A stretch of DNA of 64,000 nucleotides from Chondrus crispus (lineage: Eukaryota > Rhodophyta > Florideophyceae > Gigartinales > Gigartinaceae). A program made the position numbers and the translations under genes. Below are positions 44,089 through 52,875 of this stretch, in pieces (the first letter of the stretch is position 1; every line of letters starts with the position of its first letter). The stretch is taken from assembly GCF_000350225.1 (NCBI RefSeq), contig NW_005178541.1, forward strand, positions 113,413-177,412, in the 5' to 3' direction. The notes beneath the pieces are model-generated. The model searched no databases, was not told where the DNA came from, and saw nothing but the letters and a program-made list of their open reading frames with translations.

Positions 44089-45175
44089 CCTCCCAAAAGA
44101 CGGAGTGGGCTACCGCTCCGTCGGGGCTCGCCGCAAGTAATTAAATCCGATCCGCGCATGCACAGTGTGCATGCTCGGTCATGGCCCATGAGCACAAATT
44201 TACGCGGTCTTGTAAGCATCTCTTCCCGTAATCGGCGGACATCGCTCTTTGGAGAAGCTCGAAATGCGCCGCAGTGTTATCATTCTTTTGACTTGATCTG
44301 CTGGTACCAATGCCACAACTAACTAAAGTTCTCCTTCCGCTTCTTTTTGCTCAATGCGTCGCTCTTGATCAGCTCTTTGTTCTACGACAACAACTCGACC
44401 GCTTAGCCGATACACTACAGCAAGGGAGCAATATATTCGACACATATGGTCTTCGCCCCCTTTTTTGATTTCGCCTACCCTTCCACAAGGCTTAGTTTTC
44501 TTCGACGTCTGGAACTGAGCCAAAAGCCATGAATTAATTTTTCTGAGTGACACAAAGTATGAACAGGGACTAAAAGAGAGCGTCTTTTGGGAACTTTTCG
44601 GATCAAGGTGCCAAAGTCTCATCGAGAAAGGTCCTTCGGGATCTATCCATAGCTATGGAACGTAAGGACGAAATCGAATCTCGTTTGGTCATGGGCGCTT
44701 TGAGGTTTGATCTTCCTTGTGTTCTAAGACCAATGCTTCCGGTGTCAGGTAAGTCTAGACCACTCTACTCCTGACCACATTTTCTAGGTCTTCAATTCTC
44801 GCCCCGAAAGAGGAATATGGTACACGTTCCCGATCAACAGTGAGAAACTATCTACTACCCGGAAGTGCAAAAGCAACTGCGGAGGAAACGTTTGGAGCAT
44901 GATCTCCCTTGAAAACCAGCCACCAGAGAAGGATAGGGGAAAATCCCCCCCGCCCACCGCACGACCAATAGCAGTCGTCTGCCTCTTGGTAACATTGGTT
45001 TGCTCGATTGCAATAGCTAGCGGCAATCGACCACTGGAAAAATTCGTTGCATGTGATGCTTCCTGGTAGACGCGACAATCGTCATGTCTAAAGACGCAAG
45101 TGCTGCGATACAATTAAAAGCAATAAGACTCGCTTTTTTCTGGCAAGTACTTGTGGTTATGTAAGTGAAATGGAC

Positions 45176-46702
45176 CTATTTGGGAAGGATACCGGGCTTG
45201 GAAGAGAACGGAAATGGAAAGAGCAAGATTTGCAAACGGGAAAGTAGACTGCTAAGGATATCTGTCTCAAGGAAAGTTCCAGCGCATCTGTTGATACGAT
45301 TTCTTGCCATGGACAGCCCGAATTGCTTCAAAAGTATGCATGGTCGACCGCAATCTCTGTTCGCGTTCCTCATGCTCTCTTCTGTTGACAATACCGAATT
45401 TCTTCCAGTGAGAGTAAGTGACACTTCCTTCATGAAAGCGGTTGCTGTAATTTTTTCACGACGGCACTGGTCTAAGTAAACTCCAGAATACATCCCGAAT
45501 TCAATATCCGGCTGCTCGTCAAATAGAGAGCACACTATCAAGAAGTTATCATCGTTGAGGGCCGGTTCAATCATTCGTTCCAGTTTTCTTTTTTGAATAT
45601 AATCATGCTCCGATCCGTGCCCAGACTCTGCGTGAGCAGCTTGAGTTTCTGAAGCGTCGTTCGGATCCACAATTCTGGCAGCAGCATCCGTGCTATTATT
45701 TGGAAGGGAAGTATGCTCAACTTCACGTTGCTCATCATTGACCTCTTGAGGTGAGCGACTGGGTTCTGCACAGATGGCTCTGGAGCGGTCCGAAAGCGAA
45801 ATGCTACAGTTCGCACATAAGTCGCCCCGTGGCGTCTCTGTTTCAGGTTCAGAATATCTTGAACGACTCTCCGACGTTGAACTATATGTGGCCCTGACCA
45901 CAGGATTGTAGGTCTCCATAATACTCTTGCATATTTCGTATGCCTCCATTTCAGTATTTGTTGTAAGAGCGTTCACAGACCACGCAGATTTGATCCACTC
46001 ACTGACATCCGCCATCTCAGTCATACGTTTAGTGGCAGAGGGCAGGCGGCAGCCACTGTATTTCTTCGATCTCTTTGCAAGGGTCGGATATGGAGGTGTA
46101 AGAAGTCCTTGGTCGTGACTAGAAATGTTATTGTGACGCAAGTGTCCCCCTTCCATGTAGAAAGAGCGCATTTTCATGCATCGCTCAGTTCTTCCGAGGC
46201 GATATGGCTTCTTTAAGAGACGTTCAAATATTTCAACGAGCGGTCCTGTTGACCTTGAAGTGGAGATATGATCGCTGCTGTTACCTTGCACGCAAAATGC
46301 GTGCAGATAATCCTCATAAAGTCGCTTCTTCAAAATTTCTCTTTGACGAATGTAATCTCTTTGCTGTTGGGCTCGCTGTACTCTCTGCCGAGACTGCGAA
46401 GATCGAATTGAGAAACGACCACGGCCATCTCGTCGCACAACTGGGCGACATATATCTCGAGGGAGAACGACTGGAACAGAAACTAACTGTGCTTCGGTGT
46501 TAGAACGATCGGAACGCAAAGAACTACCTTTCTCCGGCCCTGACATTGAAAAGTATGCAGAGAGGAATGATGCATAGAAAGTCGTCAGAAACAGATAGAA
46601 CTGTTGAATGTCTTTGACGATTGGTGTCATCGTACCGAAATCATAGGAGCAGTGCAGATATAGAAATAAAAGGGCGATGAAGGGGGCGTAATGATGAGGC
46701 AT
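45176..46702 (-). CDS. Hypothetical protein (508 aa)
   Basis: One open frame with no family I recognise. Residues 1-50 contain two hydrophobic stretches (F-I-A-L-L-F-L-Y-L and F-Y-L-F-L-T-T-F-Y-A-S-F-L), so it could be membrane anchored, or the true start could be the methionine at M-S-G-P-E-K. Residues 90-140 are arginine/glutamine-rich and helical. A C-A-N-C (near 300) and further cysteines follow, and the C-terminal 100 residues are mixed. Being the longest ORF in an otherwise gene-poor 5-kb stretch argues for a real host gene, but no neighbour supports a role. Confidence 0.4.
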   Translation of the reverse strand: MPHHYAPFIALLFLYLHCSYDFGTMTPIVKDIQQFYLFLTTFYASFLSAYFSMSGPEKGSSLRSDRSNTEAQLVSVPVVLPRDICRPVVRRDGRGRFSIRSSQSRQRVQRAQQQRDYIRQREILKKRLYEDYLHAFCVQGNSSDHISTSRSTGPLVEIFERLLKKPYRLGRTERCMKMRSFYMEGGHLRHNNISSHDQGLLTPPYPTLAKRSKKYSGCRLPSATKRMTEMADVSEWIKSAWSVNALTTNTEMEAYEICKSIMETYNPVVRATYSSTSESRSRYSEPETETPRGDLCANCSISLSDRSRAICAEPSRSPQEVNDEQREVEHTSLPNNSTDAAARIVDPNDASETQAAHAESGHGSEHDYIQKRKLERMIEPALNDDNFLIVCSLFDEQPDIEFGMYSGVYLDQCRREKITATAFMKEVSLTLTGRNSVLSTEESMRNANRDCGRPCILLKQFGLSMARNRINRCAGTFLETDILSSLLSRLQILLFPFPFSSKPGILPK

Positions 46703-48299
46703 AAAGCGATTTTCAAAACTTCAAACTGAAGGATCAGTGTTGCGTAACATTGTTAAGAATAATATAAGAGAATGGAGGGCGTGAATTCGCTGGGGAGAGC
46801 AATAGGGAACAACATCTTAGCATATTTTGGGATCACTGTGGACATGCTCAATGAATAGAAAAATAATGTACCTGTACATGCATTCTGGTGCAGCTTCTGT
46901 ACTCAGTGCCCCGGATCCCCGTGTTGATACACAGATACATAGTCCTATCTCACTAATACTCCTAGGAGTATTAGTGTCAGGGCTTGAGAAAGGCGCCAAC
47001 GAAGATGAGAGAATTGTGATTCGTGTCACCGGGGTGAGATCCTGGGATTTGAAGTACTGGATGCAATCCCTAGATCTGTCTCGGCGGCTAGATAGAAAAG
47101 CGCGGTGCAACTCATCAATCGGCTTTTATAGGGCCTCGTCTGGATCGGGATCCAACGCTCCGGAAAGGATGGCTATGTGAAGAATTAGTACGAATTCCAA
47201 TAGTTTCGCAAGTTTAACTGGGACACCTGTCTAACTTTCTCCACAAGTTGCAGACATTTTTGTGTGAAAAGCCAGGACTTTGTAAGAAATACAAACAGTT
47301 TCGGGAAAATAAATTGTGGAAAGGGACACATTACAGTGATAGTGGAATGCATGATCACCCCATCCTGGAACAGAGTAATACATTCCACTTCTTGCAACCA
47401 ATAAAATTTGATGGGGAGAAATAGCCTTTCATTCCCGTTTATCCAGAAAAAATGCAGCATACATACCCACCGTGACAAACTGATCACGGTGCAACAGTCT
47501 GTTTTGTCACCGGTGTTTTTCTGCCAAACCTAGAATTCTCATGAAGTGCACTCTGTAACTGTAACTTAAACAGGAGATCAAACTTCATTCATGATCTGCT
47601 TGCATTGCTGTTGTACACTTGTACAGTATAGCTGTACAGTTGATAAATGATTGGCCATGATTCGATCAGGGATCGTCAGAGTGGGGTGCTACGGATTTGA
47701 CGAAAAAGGGGGGAACCTAATCCGGCTCCTGAGGGAGGATAAATGGGTTGGGGTGCATACGATGATCAGCATAAACGCTGGGCTGCTGCCTTCTATCTTT
47801 TCTTCGTATGTTTATGCCGCTTTAAGTACTACGCTACTGTGACTCTTCGTTCACCGCATCTCATCGTCGCTATACATGAATTGCGATATGCATTCCTTGC
47901 CGCAAGTTGCATTGCCCGCTTTTCTTCGCTTGACGGTGTTTTGCCGCTACCGTCTGCATATATATTCTTCGTACCATTGCCAACCGTTCGCATGCAGTTG
48001 TAATGTACGTTGAACGCTCTTTTCTGCCGCTCTTTTGTTCGCTACAAGGGTACGCGTCCCTTGGCGTATGCTTGTTTCATCTGCATTCCTCTAGGTGCTC
48101 ATTCAGAACAACGACATATGTGTAATTCACAAGGATGCCGGTTGCTGAATGCGAGTTGCTGATAGTCTTACATTGAGACAAGGGTACATCTTGTTTACCG
48201 AGTATCGATCACGGATCTAATTGTAAGATCGATTCTCACAACAGTAGAGTTGTACAGTACAACTGTACAACTCATGATTGATACTGTAGAGGGAAGCTC
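46703..48299. other. Gene-poor stretch with palindromes
   Basis: No supported gene. It contains a perfect 26-bp palindrome (46951-46976) and, at 48248-48273, an 11-bp inverted repeat (GAGTTGTACAG / CTGTACAACTC). TGTACA-rich stretches recur at 47620-47640. Confidence 0.5.
46951..46976. repeat. Perfect 26-bp palindrome
   Basis: It starts CACTAATACTCCT and is its own reverse complement with no spacer, centred on CCTAGG. It could be a dimeric regulator site, a cruciform, or the fused ends of a foldback element. Confidence 0.85.
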
Positions 48300-49555
48300 A
48301 AATTTATCGTAAAATTGAAATTTATCGTAAAATTGAAGAAAAAAGTTAAACCCTCGTTGGCCACTATTCTTCTCACACGTGTGGACCTGTGCACGTGTTC
48401 CCATCGCCTCTCAACATTGAGATTGGCCCCCGCCTTGACCTTGTGAGCCGGTCTGCAACGCTTCTCAACACACCGTTGATTCACTAATACAACTACCTCT
48501 ACATCTCCACTCGCACGCAACTGACGCATCTGATGATCAGGTGCCTGCACATTATTGCATTTTCAAGAGAAGATAGAATATAGTGAGCACAAGGGCGCAG
48601 CTGACTGCTGAGAGACAGCAGATATCCTTTCATTTGTGAGTTATTTGTTGAGTTTAACCTCCATGTTGAATCCGTGGGCACCAAACCCACGTGGGTCATT
48701 GCATCACAATATCTCCTGCGTGCTGGCAGACTGCGAGGTGGTGCCTCTATCGCTTCTGTCCGAATGCTTGACGCCGCTGTGAACGTTTCTTAGTCTGCGT
48801 GGATGACAACCTTCTCGATGCCACAGTTAGTACACGTCAGGTCCGCTCGCATCCCTAGACTATTGTTTAGTTCATACATACGCATACATGGACTGCAACG
48901 TCCGTGAGGCGAGCTTCTCACGCATTCATAACAAAACAATAACAAAACAAAAAACCCTCCCCACTACTTTCGCGCACAGTTGCAACACACAACTACTGTC
49001 TCGGGCGGCAAGCGGCCATCGCACTTCGATTCTTACTTACACCACCAGCTTCATGATAGCAACCACATGACCCGACCGTCCGACTATGACCCCATGATCG
49101 TGGTCTATCTGCAAGAGTGCTTGACTCTCCAACTGGGCCAAGACAGCCTCAGACGCATCCTCTCGCATCCTCTCGCCTTTGCACAATTCCTCCGTCCCTT
49201 GAAAATATTTGTGAAAATATTTGAGATGTTCGTCCTGCGCGAGAAGCAGTACCCAAGGCTGCCGTCCTCAGGGTGTCTTAACATGCCCCGTTTTTCTGCA
49301 GTTTGGTTTGCTTTGCCCAAAGTGGTGATTTGGCGTGCTATGATTGGCCCTTACGTTTCAATTTTTGAGTTTAAGAAAAGCAACGGCTGAAGAAGCACAC
49401 GGTATTTGTTAAGAATTTAAAAGTATTCCTGGCAAAACCGGGCAAGGCAAAGCAAAAACCAGCCTGTTAAGACACACCCTGAAGGTGTGTCTTAACAGGC
49501 TCCGCCTGGTGATTTTCTTCCCAATCCTCTTTCCTCCCGGTATGAAGTGTGATCC
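48300..49555 (-). pseudogene. Partial duplicate of the 3' end of the NB-ARC/WD40 gene
   Basis: Blocks 48300-48490, 48865-49270 and 49510-49555 closely match 50620-50825, 50880-51240 and 51255-51300, the 3' flank and last codons of the NB-ARC/WD40 gene. The match ends exactly where the WD40 repeats would begin (GATCCC at 49552). A short CATCCTCTCG unit is doubled near 49155. It is interrupted by a foldback insertion at about 49269-49505. It is a truncated relic with no intact reading frame. Confidence 0.75.
49269..49505. mobile_element. MITE-like foldback insertion
   Basis: It begins CAGGGTGTCTTAACA at 49269, and TGTTAAGACACACCCTG at 49464-49480 is the inverted counterpart. The latter is immediately part of an 18-bp perfect hairpin (49461-49478 / 49484-49501, loop CTGAA). 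Arms also share an inverted GGTTT..GCTTTGCCC. The paralogous locus at 51237-51260 lacks the segment, giving a natural empty site. Ends starting CAGGG are common in hAT-type elements, but I see no clear 8-bp duplication. Confidence 0.6.
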
Positions 49556-49689
49556 CGCACGTGTTCTGCGTGTCAACGTTTTCCCATTTGTCCACATGTG
49601 TCCGTTATGAGCGCACACGAGTGTTGCCGAAGTGTTGCCGACTCTCACAATCACATGCATTTCTCTAAATTTCTCGTTACATTGATTGC

Positions 49690-50344
49690 TTAATCACTGC
49701 TTTACTTGGGTGTTACCCAAGGGTACCACCTGTTGCGCCCCGCGGCGATCCCGCGCGACTGCTGCGGATACAAGGCGCATTTCAGCTTACCCGGGCCGCC
49801 GTCCGCCGCGCGCAACTGCGCCCTCTCCCAACGTGCCTACGTCGCCGCGCCCCACGCGGGGCGAGGCCGGTCGCAGTCGCTGAGGTGCGGGCGGATGGCC
49901 CGTGCCGGCGGGTTAGCGCAAATCGCGCCGCCGTGCGTCTTCTACGCCGCACGTAGCATGGCTGCAGCTCCGCCCGCAAACGCTTCCCGTTCAAACCACG
50001 AGCAACTCGCAGCGCAAGCACCATGCCGCTCTGCTTCCCGCTCGTGCGCAGCAATGCGCGCATCCCTTTCGAAGCGCGCGCGTCCGCATAAGCGCCGCCG
50101 CCGCCGTTGCGCGCGCCCTCACCCCGACGCGCTGTGCCTCCCTCCCCCTTCCCCCGCTCTCCCTTGCGCGTGCGCGCGCCCGTTGCCGCCGCACGTATGG
50201 ACAGCGCTCGTGCCCCCGCCGCGTTCTAGTCGCGTGGCGGACGCTTCCCCGCCGCGACCCGGCTTGCAGCAGCAGCGGGATGGGGAGCTGGGGCGCGCTG
50301 TTGTCGCCGCTGGCGGAGCGTGGCGGCGGCGGGGCGCAGGCTAG
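49690..50344. other. GC-rich island without a supported gene
   Basis: About 650 bp of very GC-rich DNA sits between AT-richer flanks. A long plus ORF exists but is alanine/arginine/proline-rich, as expected from composition, and has no domains. TTACCCAAGGGTA near 49712 recurs at 55529 close to the start of the NB-ARC gene. It could be a CpG island or an inserted fragment. Confidence 0.4.
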
Positions 50345-50687
50345 ACAAACTCATAGAACATCTTTCGTCGTCTCTACTCTCGCTCCTACTTATCCGTCTC
50401 GCTTATCCGTCTCGCTGCTGGCTGTGATCAGACAGCTTATCGCGGTCGATCTGTCACTGGAGGCCGCTTGTGTTACCTGTGCCGGCCAGGACACTTTCCC
50501 TTCTGCTCAGTGCTTTTCTCTCACAGTAACCGATGCCCCTTGCAAGGACGGTGTTCGTAATTGGACTGAGTGACGACGCTGACGCTCCGTAAAGGGAGAG
50601 GCCCAAATGTTTAGTAAAGTTGAAATTTATAGTAAAATTGAGGAAAAAACTTGGCCTCGTTTGCCACTTGTCTTCTCACACGTGTGG

Positions 50688-50747
50688 ACCTGTGCACGTG
50701 GAAACCTGTGCACGTGGAACCTGTGCACGTGGAAACCTGTGCACGTG
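50688..50747. repeat. Minisatellite of about 16 bp, four units, with CACGTG palindromes
   Basis: ACCTGTGCACGTGGA(A) is repeated four times. The duplicate locus (near 48388) has a single unit, so the expansion is local and recent. GTGCACGTG contains an E-box/G-box palindrome. Confidence 0.85.
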
Positions 50748-51295
50748 TACATCGCCTCTTCAAAGTGAGATTGGTCCCCGCTTTGACCCGGTCTGCAACG
50801 CTTCTCAACACACCGTTCATTCACGAATACTTTATAACTTTTGAGCACAAGAGCGCACGATGAACGGAAGCATGTCGCTAGTTCATACATACACATACAT
50901 ACACGTACATGGATTGCAACGTCTGTGAGGCGAGCTTCTCACGCATTCATAAATCAAAAACAAAGCAAAAAACCCTCAACGCACTACTACTGTCACGGGC
51001 GGCAAGCGGCCATCGCACTTCGATACTTACTTACACCACTAGCTTCATGATAGCAACCAGATTGCCCGCCCATGCAACTGCGACCCCGTGATCGTGGTCT
51101 ATCTGCAAGCCTACTACGTAACTCTCCAACTGGGCCAAGACAGCCTCAGACCCATCCTCTCGCCTTTGCACAATTCTTCCGTCCCTTGAAAATATTTGTG
51201 ATGTTCGTCCTGCGCGGGAAGCAGTACCCAAATCTGCCGTCTTCAGGAACCGAGCCCTAATTTCTTCCCAATTCTCTTCCCTCCCGGTATGAAGT

Positions 51296-52690
51296 GTGAT
51301 CCCTCTCTCCACGTCCCACACCCGCACGCTCTTGTCCCGGGATCCAGATACTACACGTCTTCCGTCCCCACTCATCGCAACGCTACGCACCCAATCCGTG
51401 TGTCCAACTAACGCCTCCCCGACTTGTGCTCCCGTCTCCACGTCCCACACCCGCACGCTCTTGTCATCCGATCCAGATACCACACGTCTTCCGTCCCCAC
51501 TCATCGCAACGCTACGCACCCAACCCGTGTGTCCAACTAACGCCTCCCCGACTTGTGCTCCCGTCTCCACGTCCCACACCCGCACGCTCTTGTCCCACGA
51601 TCCAGATACCACACGTCTTCCATCCCCACTCATCGCAACGCTACGCACAAAATCCGTGTGTCCAACTAACGCCTCCCCGACTTGTGCTCCCGTCTCCACG
51701 TCCCACACCCGCACGCTCCTGTCCACCGATCCAGATACCACACGTCTTCCGTCCCCACTCATCGCAACGCTCACCACCCAAGCCGTGTGTCCAACTAACG
51801 CCTCCCCGACTTGTGCTCCCGTCTCCACGTCCCACACCCGCACGCTCTTGTCCTCCGATCCAGATACCACACGTCTTCCGTCCCCACTCATCGCAACGCT
51901 AACGCACCGGATCCGTGTGTCCAACTAACGCCTCCCCGACTTGTGCTCCCGTCTCCACGTCCCACACCCGCACGCTCTTGTCATCCGATCCAGATACCAC
52001 ACGTCTTCCGTCCCCACTCATCGCAACGCTACGCACCGGATCCGTGTGTCCAACTAACGCCTCCCCGACTTGTGCTCCCGTCTCCACGTCCCACACCCGC
52101 ACGCTCTTGTCATCCGATCCAGATACCACACGTCTTCCGTCCCCACTCATCGCAACGCTCTCCACCCAACCCGTGTGTCCAACTAACGCCTCCCCGACTT
52201 GTGCTCCCGTCTCCACGTCCCACACCCGCACGCTCATGTCATCCGATCCAGATACCACACGTCTTCCGTCCCCACTCATGGCAACGCTACGCACCCAATC
52301 CGTGTGTCCAACTAACGCCTCCCCGACTTGTGCTCCCGTCTCCACGTCCCACACCCGCACGCTCTTGTCATCCGATCCAGATACCACACGTCTTCCGTCC
52401 CCACTCATCGCAACGCTACGCACCGGATCCGTGTGTCCAACTAACGCCTCCCCGACTTGTGCTCCCGTCTCCACGTCCCACACCCGCACGCTCTCGTCTT
52501 CCGATCCAGATACTACATGTCTTCCGTCCCCACTCATCGCAACGCTAACCACTGCACCCGTGTGTCCAACTAACGCCTCCCCGACTTGTGCTCCCGTCTC
52601 CACGTCCCACACCCGCACGCTCTTGTCCCGGGATCCAGATACCATACGTCTTCCGTCCCCACTCATCGCAACACAAAACACGTCCGACTT
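51296..52690 (-). repeat. 129-bp tandem array coding WD40 repeats (about 11 units)
   Basis: Each unit encodes G-H-T-x-x-V-x-S-V-A-M-S-G-D-G-R-R, then V-V-S-G-S-x-D-x-S-V-R-V-W-D-V-E-T-G-A-Q-V-G-E-A-L-V. Units are nearly identical in DNA. Differences cluster at codons 4, 5 and 7 (D/G, P/W/F/A, R/E/V) and 23-25. The opposite strand shows long repetitive ORFs that are only shadows. Confidence 0.93.
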
Positions 52691-52805
52691 GTGACCGTGG
52701 AAAATTCTCAATACTTTCCTCTCCGACGTACTCCACAGCCTTAACGTCCCGTCATCATATCCCACAACAACATTCTCCTTCCTCTCACAGAGAATTGCGC
52801 AGGTG

Positions 52806-52875
52806 GCTCCTGTCACGCTCGGGTTTTCTGCAGTCACGCTCGGGTTTTCTACAGTCACGCTCGGGTTTTCTCCAG
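52806..52875 (-). repeat. 21-bp repeat, three copies, in the NB-ARC/WD40 gene
   Basis: A unit containing CAGTCACGCTCGGGTTTTCT (plus strand) is repeated three times, encoding E-N-P-S-V-T-x between the helical region and the propellers. A second duplication at 52960-53060 encodes E-T-E-S-Q-G-P-G twice. Confidence 0.85.

Larger units (their letters stand above)
43333..45175. other. Gene-poor stretch with foldbacks
   Basis: No ORF has recognisable domains. Three inverted repeats are annotated separately. AT-rich, unlike the flanking GC-rich gene and element. Confidence 0.5.

Noticed and set aside
49706-50344. 212-codon plus-strand ORF
   Set aside because: Alanine/arginine/proline-rich as expected from very high GC; no domain, no supporting context.
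51296-52690. Regular repeats that might suggest a CRISPR-like array
   Set aside because: The 129-bp units have no spacers and translate to WD40 repeats in a eukaryotic gene.
51296-52694. Several long plus-strand ORFs rich in T, S and P over the WD40 array
   Set aside because: They are antisense shadows of the 129-bp coding repeat; a repeat unit divisible by three keeps all frames open.
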